A stretch of DNA of 64,000 nucleotides from Plectosphaerella cucumerina (lineage: Eukaryota > Ascomycota > Sordariomycetes > Glomerellales > Plectosphaerellaceae): contig JAGPXD010000001.1 in the NCBI GenBank assembly GCA_020746995.1, forward strand, positions 5,456,001 to 5,520,000, in the 5' to 3' direction. How positions within the stretch are numbered: the stretch's first letter is position 1; each line of letters opens with the position of its first letter. Made by a program: the position numbers and the translations under genes. Shown one piece after another: positions 1 through 12,686 of the stretch. The notes below the pieces were generated by a model. The model was not told the DNA's origin and ran no database searches. It saw only the letters and a list, made by a program, of their open reading frames with translations.

Positions 1-2646
1 CTCGCACAGCAACACCATCACCATTGCGCATTCGCCGGGTATCACCCGGATCCCACACTTTCTATCCTGCGCCGCTCGCACTGTGGGTGTGCTCGACGCA
101 CCCCTGACGTTCGGGGCTGAGGGTGCCACATCTCGACCAGCGCCGTACTCACAAGTATCGCTTCGACGAGTCCCCAAGGCTGCCCGCTGCAGCCTGGCTC
201 AGCTTGCTCGAGATAGGCACCCATCGACTCATCGCCGCGACCGCCGCGCCCCTGCCAGGCTTCGCCGCAGTTCTTGGCGCTCCTGGCCTATTCCACATTT
301 TCCTGCGGTCGTTTACCAACATGGCTAGGACCTCGCCTTTCGAGCACTCGTGCTTTGACCGGATACAGGCAAAGAAACTAGAAGCCAGCTGCAGCCTGAC
401 GACGCAAGCCATCTCGAGAGCAACACGGCCGACCTCGCTGACTCGGCAGCGTGTCACCGACATGCATCCCCTCGTGATCCCTTTTCCTCCCTCGCTTCTC
501 GCATCCCCGTGATCCCCCGCCAATGAATAACTTCGTCTGCTGACATTTTCTCTTAGCCTTACCATACGATGCCCACTAATGATGCACCATATATACGGGC
601 CTCCGTCATGCATACGTAACGCCCCCTGGCGCGCTCAAGTCGTTCATGGAACCATATCTGCTTGTCTTGCAAGGGCTTGGACATGCTCAGGCGCCTCCAC
701 ACACACTCACGGCCAACTGGGCAGGAGGCACGCCTGACAGGTTGGGGAAATCTGGAGATATCTCCTCCTTGGAGAACCACCCCGCGCTCATCTTCGCCCC
801 GCCCCCGCGTCCTCCACCTCTTCTGGTGGCTCCTCCAAAGAGCTCTTCCGAGGCAAAGGCAAACACAACATCAATGTCCTTTGGCCTATCGCTGTTTCGC
901 CCAAATGTGCTGGGCCCGAAAACCTGGCCACGACCCCCCAACAAGAGACCCCGCTTCCTCACATCCACGTATCGATGCGCGTCGTCTCGTCTTGCCCGCG
1001 TGACCTTCGGGTCTGTGGGGATGCCCAACTCCTTACCCCGAACCAGGATATCTTGGATCTGGGGTCGTCCGCCCGGCCTGCGCGCCCAACCACAGCCACA
1101 CATCATGCGCGGGCGTCTACGGGAGAACACGTACCTCCAATCTGACGGCATGCCTTCGGTACCTTTGCTCCTCTTTGGGGTCAGGAGACCACCAACCTCT
1201 TCGGTGGTGGGGTGGAGCAGCTGGCCTAGAACGACGTGCCAGCGTTGCCGCTCCTGCTCAGCATGCAGCCTCTGTTGCCGAGTTGGGAGTTGGCGGCATC
1301 ATGCGATCCATCGGATGCTGGCATCATACCACCTTCTTTTCGGCGTCTGCATCCCCCGCAATCTCCCCGCATTCATACGGTCAGCAGCATTGGACCTGTC
1401 AACGCCTCATCGGTCGATGTTCCGACAGACATGGAGTGCTTCCGCTGTCCGTGAGATCGCCGAGCAGTGCTGATGCCGAAGTCTCGGCATCGGCTCAGTG
1501 AGAGCTCATTTGTTCCAACGGCGTGATGGGTTCGGTGCCTCATCCGTCGTCCGCACCGGAAAAGGCGCCTACCCAGGGGCTCGCCTTGCTTCGGATATCC
1601 AACATGAGCTGTCATGGTCGTCTTGGCATTTTGCTGGTCATCCCGTCTTTCATGTTGCTGCCTGGTCAACAGTCTAGGACCTGTTCACTTTCTCTGGCTC
1701 ATGTCGGAGACGCGGCACAATACTTCTTGTGTCTCAGGACAGGACAACTAGGTAACTTGTTCATCACAGTGACGACGGCTGACGGGAGGTATATCACACC
1801 ATCCTGGGTCCAGCTGTACACAAGTCGTCGCAGATGAATTATCGTTGACTCCCACGATTCTTCGGCGCTTGGTCTGCCAGCGCCTAGCTATCACGTCGGT
1901 GATCGCCATCTTTACTTCATTCTCTTCACGAAGAACCATCCCTTGGACTTCACCCATCTTAACCCAAGCACATCTCGAGCCGCACCGACACGGCTCAACC
2001 CCCACTCTCCTCCGCTTCTGACCGACTCGCCAACGGCTGGGCATCGGGTTCTGAGCCCCAGACGCCAACCGTACCCCAAGCGGCCCGCCTCCCCCGAGTG
2101 GTGGTGGTGGTGGTGGTGGCGGCAGCTGCTATGTTGTGCTGTGCAGTTCCAGGCCAATGCAAGTCTTGCTGTGATCTAAGCAGTCCCAGAGCCAGGGACT
2201 CGGAGCCATGCAGCGGACGAGCGAGTCCGCGGGTCGTCCCGTGTGGCGTCGTGTGGGTGTGCCTGGCGGGGACGACATTGCCTCGAGGGCAGACTTGGGT
2301 TCACTCTTGAGCACTTTTGCAAGAAATAATATCGAAGAATTAGACCTTCGCTATACTACAGGCCGCAAAGAGAAGCTATCCAGCCCTCTGCGATGCTGAA
2401 ATGAAACTACACTGTGTCAAAAGTTGGTGAATACCACCTACAAGGAGCTCTCGAGATATTGCCCAAAACGGTGCCCCCCTCGCCTTGTTGCAGGCCGAGA
2501 AATTAGACCTAAAGTTCAGAACATCGATGCTCAATATATTTTCATAGCAGTTTTACGCTATTTTGACATCAAGTCAGTCATACCAGTCGCTTCCATCCCT
2601 GCCCGAAACCAAAAACAAAACAAAACTGCTCTCACACCCTCCAACC
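1..2646. other. Gene-free left edge
   Basis: I find no protein gene here. Open frames up to about 275 codons exist (for example 646-1473, +), but they have no recognisable domain, arginine/serine/proline-heavy composition, and no splice pattern that extends them. The only distinct local structure is a GTG trinucleotide run at 2098-2118. The right part probably holds the 3' UTR of the leftward P450. Bases before position 1 are unknown, so a promoter or UTR of a gene outside the window is possible. Confidence 0.4.
2098..2118. repeat. (GTG)7 trinucleotide repeat
   Basis: Seven perfect GTG units followed by GCGGC. It is not inside a supported coding sequence. A simple microsatellite, likely length-variable between strains. 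Confidence 0.9.
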
Positions 2647-4539
2647 TCAAGCCACTGGCACCTTCCGAAGCCTCACCTTGGCCGGCAACCCCCTAGCCGG
2701 ATGTGCCGTGATCTCCTTGGGCAAGTTAACCTGATAAGCCTGCGAACCGAACACGACAGGATCGTCCGGGCCATAGACCGGGACGATATCCAGGTCCCGC
2801 GAAGTCAGGGCGAGAAGCATCCTCAGCTCCGTGAGCGCCAGCTCCTGACCGATGCAGGAGCGCTGACCCAGCTCAAAGGGGCGGTAGGCGTTCTTGCGGT
2901 GCGTGGCGGGCTCATCGCCCAGCCAGCGGGAGGGGCGCCACGCGTCGGGCTCGTCCCAGAATTCGGCGTTGCGCTGGAGGGCCTTGCTGCAGCTGAAGAC
3001 TACAACACGCGGAGTCAGTAATTTCTTTTTATAGACGTCTCAGGAGTCATCAGGAGTCTGTCTTGGGAGTTGATGCAGTAGTACGCACGTGGACCCCACG
3101 TGGCAAGGCAAACGACTCGTGAGACAGACTCCCACGACTCCTGACACAGCCTAATACGATAATAAAGAGCTCGGGGGTAACGGTACGCATAAATCCGTCG
3201 GTGGGGAGGCGGCGCTCGCCCGTGGCGGGGTTGACGAGGAAGAAGTCTGGGGCGCCCTCGCGCACGGAGCCGACGGGCGGGTAGAGGCGGAGGGTCTCTT
3301 TTATGACGGCGCTCGTGTAGGTCAGTTGGTTAAGGAGTGTGGGTGTTTCGGTGATGAGGGTGGCTGCGGCGGCGGGATCGGGGCCAAAAACGGCGTCGTG
3401 CTCGGCGCGAATGCGCTCGAGGGATTCGGGGTGATGATGAAGCATGTGCCAGGCGAAGCAGAGGGTCGTGGCTGTGGTGTCGTGGCCCGCGAAGAGGAAG
3501 ATCTTGAGCTGCTCGACGGTGATGTCGAGGAACTCGGGGTCGATGTAGCCGGGCTGGAGGGTACCGCCGGCCTCCTTGACGTAGGCACGGATGGCAAGAC
3601 TGTTGATGGTCTTGGGCCCCTCGGCCCGCTCGTTATCAAGGAGCTGCTTCTCGATCAGAGGCCGGAGCTCGTTGCGCATGACGCGGTTGTAGTGCCACAA
3701 GAGGGGATAGCGCAGCGGGTTCAGGATGCGAGACCACATGGGAGGCGACCAGTCGGTGACGATCAATGCCACTGCTTTTTTCAGGGCGGCGAAGAACTTG
3801 GAGTTGCCGTGCTGTATGCCCAGGCTCACACCCAAGACGGCACGACTAATGACATCGCAGGTGGCTAGCATCGCGCGGTCCTCGAGAGCAATCGTCTCTC
3901 CAGATCGCGCAGCGTCCTCGAGATATGCCTTGAAGATGAGAGCCTCCTCGACGAAAGCGGGCACGAGAGCCATGACGTTCTGTGCCGCGAAGCCCGGGTT
4001 AAAGGCCGACCGCCACTTTTTCCAAAAGGCGCCCTCGGAGTTGACAAGGTCGAGGAGCTTGGTGAGGGGCCTGAACTCGTCCGCCATGAGGCTGTGCTTC
4101 GGGCGCGAGGGCTCCTGGCAGAATTGGACGATGACATCCGGGTGGAAGGCGGCGAACATGGGCATCGTGACGGGCCAAATATCGATGTAGGCGAAGCCCT
4201 GCTTGGCGAGCTCCGGGTACTCTCTGAGGACGCAGAGGGGCATGGAATGGCCGGCAATGTTTGTCGGGTACTTTGCCATGACCTTGCCGACGGTGATGAA
4301 GTGACCAAAGATGAGCGAGTGGCCTGGCAGTGTTTTCTTGAAACCCCAGGTCAGCAGATGGCAGATATCGGCGACGGGGAGTAGACACCTACCACGCCAG
4401 CATCAGCCACGAGACGGCGGAAACGCCTGCGAACGCGTATGAGCTCGAGGATGCCACGGGCGAGAATAGCTACGGGCACGAGCATGAGTGCCCGCAGGTA
4501 GAGCGACGACGGCATGATTGAGAAGGCCATCTTGAGCAC
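2647..4539 (-). CDS. Cytochrome P450 monooxygenase
   Basis: Predicted microsomal P450, about 549 aa, using O2 and electrons from a P450 reductase; the substrate is unknown. Exons: 4539-4393, 4336-3187 and 2999-2647. Residues 8-35 form a membrane anchor followed by a basic patch. The I-helix oxygen-binding motif AGHDTT is at about 332-337, the K-helix ETLR at 396-399, and the heme-ligand loop FELGQRSCIG has Cys481. The last intron (3186-3000) is needed to join the K-helix half to the heme loop and keeps the frame (phase 1). The first intron joins the anchor exon to KTLPGHS. Start: the ATG at 4539, with a second in-frame ATG three codons later. No polyketide synthase, NRPS or other biosynthetic gene lies nearby in the window, so a metabolic-cluster role is not supported by context. 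Confidence 0.9.
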
Positions 4540-7500
4540 GTCGCGTGGTCCAATTCAGGGTCTCCTCCTGTGGCAAAGCAGTTTGCATTTTCAGATTGAA
4601 CAGAGATCCGGGCCAGCCGTCTGTTTTATCCTGTCGCCCCAAGGATTGGCAATGTCGCCCTAGCCATGCAATCCGACGCCTGGCGGATTGGCCATCACTA
4701 TCATGTCAGCATTTAGCGCAGCGGTGATTGGAGCATTGGGGGTTTTGGTGATCGCCGTTGTAACCGTAGATGGAGTCGTGCAAGCGATGGTCGTACGGTT
4801 GACCAGTCAGAAGGCAGTTCCTGAAAGCGAGCCAGGCCAATGGTGGCATGCTGCCATTTATGCCCAGCTAAATCGCCCCTCCATGTCATCCAAGCCCCCT
4901 GATCAGATGCAGGGGAAGAGATATTTCGGGTGTGACGAATCGATACAGGTACACGAATCTGGAGTAGCTGATGACGGCCACGAATGCGCCTTCAGGCACA
5001 ATATGAAAAATCGAGTGCTGTCGCCCTAATTGAAGAGCGAAAGCTTTTGGTCGCGTCGATCTGATGCCCACTTTCACTCCGCACAATTGGGCGCTCTGGC
5101 GCTGTACACTGTAGCATCAGGATGGGGAGCGGCCGAGCGGTGTGTACACTATGCTGCTGATCATCATGGTCCCCCGCGCGAAGCGGGCATCTCGACGCAA
5201 CTCTGCAAAGCCCTACCAAGCCCCTGGGACGCGACCCAGCTGGCCTCGTCCACGAGTGGTCGTCACACAGCGCCGAGCACCACAGCATATGCGTCCTGCG
5301 CCGTGTCACATGGTGTCTGATGACTTGGCAGGTGCCCAGGGCACACAAGCACGATCTCGGTCCAGAAACCCGCTTCGCTGCTGTGGAACGCACCCAGCGT
5401 CGTGGTCTGGGGACGGGGGGTGAGCTGGTCCTGATGACGTCGAAGGAAGCTGAGGCCTTGCCGTCCCCTCGGAGAGAAGAGACCGGAAACGTGGGGCAGA
5501 GCCCGTTGACTGAAGATATTTTGATCTCTTTTCCATCTCGGCCGAGCGACACCACCACTAAAGGCAAAAGAAAATGGCCCTCCGTGGCTTTCAAATCCGG
5601 GATGACCATGCCACCGGTGCTGACTCGGGCTGGGCACCGGACCTGGAGCGCCGAGTACTTGTATGCTTAATTACCAAGTTCCAAATTGCGTATTTCGCAT
5701 CCTAAATCGAGGAGGAGCCCTACAACGGGGCGGGCGATGGAGACACGGAGAAGCCGCAGGTGGCCGTTGAGGACCCAGGAGAGGAGCATTCTGCCGGAAA
5801 CCCGAGAAGCAGCGAAAGCTCCCTCGTCGCCAGCTCAGGGGTCTGATGGCGGAGTCCCGCCGGGCACCGAAGGGGGGGTCTGTGGTGGGAATTGACGCAC
5901 TTGACCCCTTTAGCCCGTGTGATCTGCCTCCAGGGCCGGCTGATACGGGCGAGTCGACAAGACTCAAGACTCTGACTCTATCGGAGCCGCAGTCGGTGCG
6001 GTGCCGAAAGGCCGGGGGATGGACGGGAACATCGTGTTCGGCGACGGCGAATTTCCACAGCGGGTGGTCGTCTTGGCCTCCCAGCCCTCGTGAACGAAGA
6101 AGGGATAAATATAGCAGGTCGAGGGCAACGCTACGACGGCGCTGGCCTAGCGTACGGGACGAGCATGCCTCGTGGTTGCTGCTAAGGTACGAGTAACCAC
6201 TCTGGGTGGCAAGGGGGGCACTTGTCAATGCGAGCTCTGGTCGTTGGTGGTGTATTCGATTTTGAGGGTATTGAACCCCCATGCCGTCGCTGGTCTCCCG
6301 GTGGCGTGTCTTCGGGCGGCGCCGGTGCTGTAGGTGCTGAACCCCCAACGGCGAACCGCTGCAGGCGTCGGCGAGATGCTTCTGCTTCTGCTGGGGCTTC
6401 CATGGCGACTCCGACCGCAACGCCAACCCACCCAGCCCCCTGGCCAGCCAACCCCCGATCTGGCTGCTGGCGATCGAGGTCGCATGGCGCCCGACGCAGG
6501 GCATAGCGTGGCGCTCCTGGGCCAACTGGTGGCACATTATCGTGGAGACGGTTCGCGGTGATCCTCTGCCCTAGGAGCACGGTGATATTTTGTTTTCCAA
6601 GTTCGAAGTGGTGCCCCGGACCTGTGCACCAGTTGGGCTCTTCCTCAGGTCATCCGAGGTTTTTCTTGTTCGTTCAGAGAGAAGGACGGGGCGTGCTCAA
6701 CATGAGACACGCGACGGGCCAAGACCCCGACATGGGTTGGCAGGCTCCCTCGGTGACCGGGCGAAGGTTGCAGAGTTGGCGAGGATTCGCAGCGCGGGGA
6801 TGGCCAGGAGGGGCGGGACAGGCCTGCAGCACGCCTATTCGCCAGTGCGTCCATCTGGTGGTGGCCGGAGCGCGAGATGCCGCTTTCCCGGGACGGGCAA
6901 GGCCGCTCGAAGACAGGCGGTTGGCGCACAGCCACAGGGTATACGAGTCGTGACTTGGGATTTTACGCTGGTTCGATGGACATTCTGTTCGGCGACGAGA
7001 GGCCTGTGGCCGGGATCATACCGTTCATGCTAAGAACACGAACACCGCCCGGCTAGGATACCACATGTTTCGAGTCGTTGCCACGCTGCAGAAGCAAGCG
7101 GCACTGCCCGTGAATGTTGCGAGTCCTCGGGCAGAGCGCCTCGGGCGCCTTCAGCCTAGATCGTCACCTCTGGAATGCTGCAAGTGTGTCCCGGCTTGGC
7201 CAGCTCTCGGGCTGAGGCGAGGCGGTTCGTGACGGGAGGTTGGGTCGGCAAGTGCAGCTGGTAGCAGCAACGTGTTTCACGCCACTTTGAGGGAGCTGGA
7301 AAGTTTCGTCGAGGGGCGGGACTGGGACTGGCGCCAACGACGCGAGGCCTCAAGTCTTGGGGCAGAATAAAGTATGAAAAAGCAACATTGGAAACGGCTG
7401 GCGATGCGTTTCAAACGGCGAAAAGTCGGCGGCAAGGACGAGCGGCGATAGGTCAACCAGTGTGGCTCCAGGTTTGGATCAGAGCAGAGCACGTCTGACA

Positions 7501-9030
7501 GGCGTCAGGTCTGTTCGAGGGCCGGTGGTTTTTCGATTCGGCGTTTTGCGAGCATCAATGGTGACACGCGCTTTCCAGGTCCCTCCTTCGTCCCTTCCCC
7601 AACAGAGCGCGCCTTTTCCCCTTCAGTCAGTCGGTCGCTCCTGTCAGACACGAAGGGCACACACACACACAAAAAGCAAAAAGACCCCCCCTTTCCCCGC
7701 CCAGCTGAGGCAGCTCAGTCAAGCCGGTCCATCCTGGGTTTTGGGAGGACACGCTTGGCTCCTTGAGGCAGGGATAGTCAGGGATCCCGCCTCCAGGCAC
7801 CTGCCCTATTTTGAACCCCGTCGGGTCACCTGAGCGACTGGAGACAGGCAGCAGGCTACGAATAGAAGATTAGGACAGTCCAGCAGTGGAGGGAGAAGGT
7901 CGAGTCGAATCTTGACCCCCTTGGTCCTTGGAGTTGTCTGAGTTTGGCTGTTCGGCACTGGAGTCATCCTTTGCGATCGGCTACGGCCAAGAAGCTGGGC
8001 GTCTGTAAACTTCGGGCTTACGAGGTGATCCGCAAAACATGCCAGCAGGTTCTCGAAATACTTACTTGTACCCGTACCCATCCGCTGAGGGGTCCTGGGG
8101 TCGAGGGGATGTATCAAGTACCGTACCTGTAAACACGAGGGGCATGAGACACGCAGGCCGGGCGGCGATGGAATGTTGTCGCAACACGGAGATCTGAAGA
8201 CCCGGAGACTCACAGGCTGCATCTGCAGTGCTGACTGGGATGCGTCCAGGGGCGCCTGATCATGACAAAGGGGTTCCGCGGCACTCTGCAGGACGTCAGT
8301 CATCGCAGGCAAATGCAGACAGGGGGTTTCTTCGGGAACATGCACAATGACCTGGAGTGCCACCATCTCGAGACAGATGCCACCCACGCCCAACACTGCT
8401 TGTACGAGTGCCCGTCTTGTGATGCTGACGCTGAATGCTACTGTGATGATCTGAAGAGGCTGGGCAGTGCACAGCATTCGAGGATAATGAGCGCCAGTGG
8501 TGCTCTGCCCAAAGAAGGGGGCAGCTAGAGCAAGAGGGGTGTCAAAAAGAAAATGGTCTGAGACCCAAGGGGCAGTGCTGTCGTCCCTTCTTTCCCTTCT
8601 TGACTCGGCCGCGAAGCACAGCCAGCACAGCACCTTGATTGGCCTCGGCCGAACCCCCTCTCTGTCCCTCTTTCCCCCCCAGACACCAGTGACGTTGCCC
8701 CGTGGATTCCCAGCTGGTGCATTTCTGGGCTGTCATTGGTGAGGATCCGTCTGTTCAGGGGTAAACAAGGCGGACTGTGAGGTTAGCTAGCGTTCATCTC
8801 GAAAAAGGGTCTGTCCGTCCGTCCATCGTCCTAGTTGCATCCCCCCTCCTTGTGATCCAACCCCCCAACCCCTGCCATCGCCTTGGTCCGTACGAGGTCG
8901 ATGGACCCTTGGCACATTGTCGTATTCCTTAAGGCCCGGCGGCTGGGCAAAATGGATCCACGGGTCCTTGCCCCCCATGTGCCTGCCTTAGTGTCACTTG
9001 CGCCCCCCTTCTCGGCGGAGTCATCCTGAC

Positions 9031-9063
9031 CCCCTGGTCTCCCCCTGGTCTCCCCCTGGTCTC
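9031..9063. repeat. 11-bp tandem repeat, 3 copies
   Basis: Three perfect head-to-tail copies of CCCCTGGTCTC, upstream of the Crh gene. Copy number is probably variable. No function can be read from it. Confidence 0.9.
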
Positions 9064-9209
9064 CCCTTCACTGCGGAACTCCCACCGTAAGACCGTCAAG
9101 ACGGCCGGTGCCTTGCGGGCTTGGACGAGTTTGGATGCCGGGACCAGGGGTCTAGCCGTGTCTGCCGCATCCCCGGGGGCAGGGGAGGGGAGTTGGAGGG
9201 TGCCCAGGT

Positions 9210-9240
9210 GGTTGTGTGGTTGTGTGGTTGTGTGTGTGTG
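9210..9240. repeat. GGTTGTGT tandem / GT-rich run
   Basis: About three copies of GGTTGTGT run into (TG)n. It lies just upstream of the ATTGG and CATAAAA motifs of the Crh promoter. Confidence 0.85.
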
Positions 9241-9248
9241 GCTTTGCC

Positions 9249-9290
9249 ATTGGCATTCATGGGACGGGCCCAGCGTGAATCCTCATAAAA
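9249..9290 (+). promoter_or_regulatory. Core promoter of Crh gene: inverse CCAAT plus TATA-like box
   Basis: ATTGG (inverse CCAAT) at 9249-9253 is followed by CATAAAA at 9284-9290, then a long CT-rich tract leading to the ATG at 9548. This order and the CT-rich start region are typical of strongly expressed fungal genes. No ATG lies between the TATA-like box and the start codon. Confidence 0.5.
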
Positions 9291-9547
9291 CCGCCGTCTC
9301 CTTTTCTCGCCCATCCCTACTAGAGCCCTCCTCCTCCTCCCTTTCCTCTCCCACCTTCATCCTCAGAAGCCAAACAACCCCTTCTCCGTTTTCCTTCTCC
9401 GCATCCTCCTAACAACCGTCGTCTCTCGTTCAAGCACGGTTTTTCTTCCTCGTTCGGCACATTCGCTACTACCGTACCGTACCTACCCAACCCTTTTATC
9501 ACCACATCAACTACTTCCTCCTAATAATCAACCTCTCCTCCGCCAAA

Positions 9548-10860
9548 ATGTTCAACAAGTCCCTCATCCTGGCCCTGGCCGCCTCTACCCTGGTCACCGC
9601 CCAGACGCACACCGACTGCGACCCCCGCAAGAAGAGTGAGTACAGCCGCCCTCGCACGAGTCGGGACGGACGGGCAGCAGACTCGGACGGGCCCACGGAC
9701 CGACGAAGAGGAAGAGGAAGAAGAAGAAGACCAGACGGAAGACTGACACTGCTTTTCTCCCAGAGTGCCCTGACGCCCCCGCCCTCGGCAAGACCGTCAC
9801 CATCGACTTCACCAAGTCCAAGGGTGACGAGTACCTCCACACCCTCCCCGGCACCACCGTCGAGTACGACGGCGAGAAGGGCGCCATCTTCTCCATCGCC
9901 AACGAGAAGCAGGCCCCCACCAAGGCCTCGGACGACTACATCTTCTTCGGCGAGCTCCACTGTGAGGTCCAGGCCGCCGCCGGTCCTGGTATCGTCACCA
10001 GCATCGTCCTCCAGTCCGACGACCTCGATGAGATCGACTGGGAGTGGGTCGGCGGCGACAACGCCCAGGTCCAGTCCAACTACTTCAGCAAGGGCGACAC
10101 CTCGACCTACGACCGTGGTGGCTACCACCCCGTCGCCAACCCCGTCGGCCAGTTCCACAGCTACGGCATCATCTGGACCCAGGAGAAGGTCGACTGGACC
10201 ATCGACGGCGCCGTCGTCCGCACCCTGACCTACGCCGACGCTGGCAACGGTGCCAAGTTCCCTCAGTCCCCCATGCAGATCAAGATGGGCACCTGGACCG
10301 CCGGTCGCTCCGACGCTCCCCAGGGCACCGTCGAGTGGGCTGGCGGCAAGGCCGACTTCAGCAACGGCCCCGCCATCGGCTACTACAAGAACTGCAAGAT
10401 CGTCGACTACATGGGCGGCAAGACCGGCGCCACCTCGTACTCGTACCCCGACGGCTACGACGGCCGCTACCAGTCCATCATCATCAAGACCGACGGCTCC
10501 AAGTCTGACGAGGACGACTCCACCACCACCTCCAAGGCCCCCGCCTCCACCAAGACCACTGCCACCACCGCCGCTGCCTCGACCACCGACGAGGAGGAGA
10601 CCTCCACCGCCGCCTCTGCCACCAAGACCACCGACGCCGCCGAGACCTCTTCCGCCTCCGACAGCGACGACAACGACGACGCCGAGTCCACCTCCGCCGC
10701 CGTCCGCCCCTCCTCTTCCGGCTCCGACAGCCAGGCCCCTGCCGCTACCAGCTCCGGCGCCGCCGCCGCTGCCTCGGAGGAGCCCGCCTCTGGCATGGCC
10801 CTCAAGACCAACATGGTCATTGGCGCCGCCGGTCTCGTCGCTTCTCTCTTCTTCATGTAA
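9548..10860 (+). CDS. Crh-type GH16 cell-wall transglycosidase, GPI-anchored
   Basis: Predicted 394-aa Crh1/Utr2-family enzyme. The family cuts chitin and transfers it to beta-glucan, crosslinking the cell wall at the surface. Exons: 9548-9635 and 9764-10860; the intron is GA-rich. Residues 1-19 are a signal peptide. The family's N-terminal Cys-containing stretch (TDCDPRKK-KCPDAPALG) spans the intron. The catalytic motif DEIDWEW gives nucleophile Glu119 and acid/base Glu123. After about residue 280 comes a Ser/Thr/Ala/Asp-rich linker, then a small-residue omega region and a hydrophobic tail ending in FFM, as expected of a GPI signal. No CBM18 chitin-binding module is seen, so it resembles Crh1 more than Crh2. 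Codon use is extremely C-biased, suggesting high expression. Confidence 0.93.
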
Positions 10861-12686
10861 GGGGAGTTTGCACGAGCTGTGTGTAGACAACCCGAGAGAG
10901 GCCGGACGTTCCCGCAGAGGGGAGAGCTGATTGTACACAATTCCACACCCTACCCTTCCACCGTCCACTCCTTTACACGGGGGCCGGATCACCAAAGCAC
11001 CCTCCTTTTCCCAAAGGAGGGTCGCCAACAGGGCCGCCTTCTTCAGAAATACATTGGTTTTTTTAATGGATCACGCTCTACCCCTCCGACGGCGACGATG
11101 GGACAAGACAAGACAAGACATCAAGGGATGGACGGGCCTCCCTGTCGCCAAATCAGCCGAACCCTCCCTCCGGCACCCCGACCTCGAGATTCTTTTTCCT
11201 TCAGTCCTTTTTACATGCACCAAGAGGCGTTTTACAGGGAAAGCATCATCGTTAGGAAGGGGCCCGCCCTCCCCCCCTTTGCTCCATTCTTTTTGGAGTA
11301 AGGGTCCGCGACAGGATAGAGGGTTTTGTTTTTTTGTGACGAGACGAGACATACTGGCCTCGGGTGGAGGAAAGACTTGGTCGTTTTTTTTGCCGCATGA
11401 TACCTGGTTTAGACAGCCCCAGCGAGGGGCGAGACGAGAGAGAATGGAAGAAGTTTACTCACCTGATATTGAACCCCCGCGCGTCGTCTTCTCGAGTAAC
11501 TGGTTGTGTGTTGGTTGAATTTTGGTATCGTGTTGTTGCGGGGGCCGTAATCTCCCAGCAGCCGATTGTTTAATTTCCGGGCGGCGCCACCAACGCCGCG
11601 AGGGATGCGCCGCGGGCCAACGGCGCCGCGCTCGGGCGATCTTGTAGGGCGGACGGTGGAGGAGGGGGGATTCATCGCGATCCGGGGAGCCGCGCCGGCA
11701 TCTTCTGTGCCGGAGGTTGTCGTGTCGTGGCTTGTTGTCTTGTGCGAGGTTGACGTGCCTGCCGCATGCGGTGCAGATGCAGGTGCAGGTGAAGGAAGGG
11801 GGCTGCAGGCCGAGTTTGATCGGACGCGCAAGTGAGCTGTTCCAGGTGCCAAGACGGGGAGAAGCAAGACGATGCTGACAGCAGCGAGCTGGAGATATGC
11901 TGCGTCAGAAATGGATGTTGTGTGATACAGGGACGACATCTGAAGCGGTGAAGAAAGTCAGGAGCATGCGACAGTCAGGCTGGTCGGAATAAGGATCTGA
12001 CAGCACCCGGCGGCCAAGCCTCGCCCACGGGACATACTACCCAAGGGACAAGGGGACCCGTCAGCCTCCCAGCTTCAGAATGTTCCGACATGCCAACACG
12101 GCTTACAAATGGTCTCAACACACATCAACTCAAAACCTTCCCCGTCCATTCGCCGTGTGACTCCCACGACAGCCGCCCGACTCCCATCGGCCCCGAGTCG
12201 ACCTCCGCCCGGCTCCATTGGCTCACCTCAGCCAGGGGGGCAGACGCAGGCACAAAGCAGCGGCCACTCACGACGTCGTGGGGGCGGACTTGGCCCGATG
12301 AGTATCGGGCATGAGGGGCGGTGCGACGCCAGCTTGGAAATGGCAGACAAATTCAGATGCAGAAGTGGCCGGACTTTCGGGGAGGGGGTGACGTCTGTTC
12401 CACCCCGTCGTGTACTAACCCCGCTGATTCTCCGCGTCCGACGACTCGGAACGTGTTGGCGGCGTGTTGTTTGGCACATGCGCCTGGGACGGCGATAAGC
12501 CGCTAAGACCGGCACTTGGGGGGAGCTTCGGATGGAAGATGCATGACGACAGGCGGAGGGGTTGGTGATGTCAAGTATAAAGAGAGGAAGGGAGTATCAT
12601 GGTTATATGGTGTTGGAGCATAGTCAGACTTTCTAACTGTCTCTTCTCTTCTACACTTACCTCCAGAATACCAGCACACTTTGACC
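10861..12686. other. Intergenic: Crh 3' region and ADH promoter
   Basis: No supported gene. It contains an ACAAG triplication (11103-11117) and an ATG-initiated 176-codon minus frame (11409-11939) with a hydrophobic N-terminus but no domain. The right end carries a TATA box for the alcohol dehydrogenase at 12576-12582. Confidence 0.4.
12576..12582 (+). promoter_or_regulatory. TATA box of alcohol dehydrogenase gene
   Basis: TATAAAG lies about 105 bases before the ATG at 12687, within an A/G-rich local context and followed by a CT-rich tract (TCTCTTCTCTTCT) where transcription could start. Confidence 0.55.

Larger units (their letters stand above)
4540..9547. other. 5-kb gene-free GC-rich stretch
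   Basis: I see no supported gene in this 5-kb interval. Open frames of 200-290 codons (for example 5671-6537 and 7806-8633, both -) lack domains and in part lack an ATG start. The sequence is not AT-rich, so it does not look like RIP-degraded repeat. The left end is the P450 promoter. The right end (from about 9249) is the promoter of the Crh gene. Small tandem repeats occur at 9031-9063 and 9210-9240. A non-coding RNA or a long promoter cannot be excluded. Confidence 0.4.

Noticed and set aside
646..1473. 275-codon plus-strand frame
   Set aside because: Arg/Pro/Ser-rich, no domain, no splice extension; typical of GC-rich non-coding DNA.
5671..6537. 288-codon minus-strand frame
   Set aside because: No domain, His/Arg/Pro/Ser composition, overlaps other equally long frames on the other strand.
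7806..8633. 275-codon minus-strand frame
   Set aside because: Begins at a non-ATG codon and contains no recognisable motif.
2647..9547. Secondary-metabolite gene cluster around the P450
   Set aside because: No polyketide synthase, NRPS, terpene synthase, methyltransferase or pathway regulator is visible nearby in the window.
9511..11028. 505-codon open frame antisense to the Crh gene
   Set aside because: It is a mirror of the extreme C bias at third codon positions. The product is Gly/Val/Leu/Asp repetition with no domain, and the sense strand has a full enzyme.
11409..11939. 176-codon minus-strand frame with an ATG and hydrophobic N-terminus, possibly a secreted protein
   Set aside because: No cleavage-site logic, conserved motif or cysteine pattern beyond chance, and its C-terminal half is Arg/Pro-rich like other non-coding frames here.
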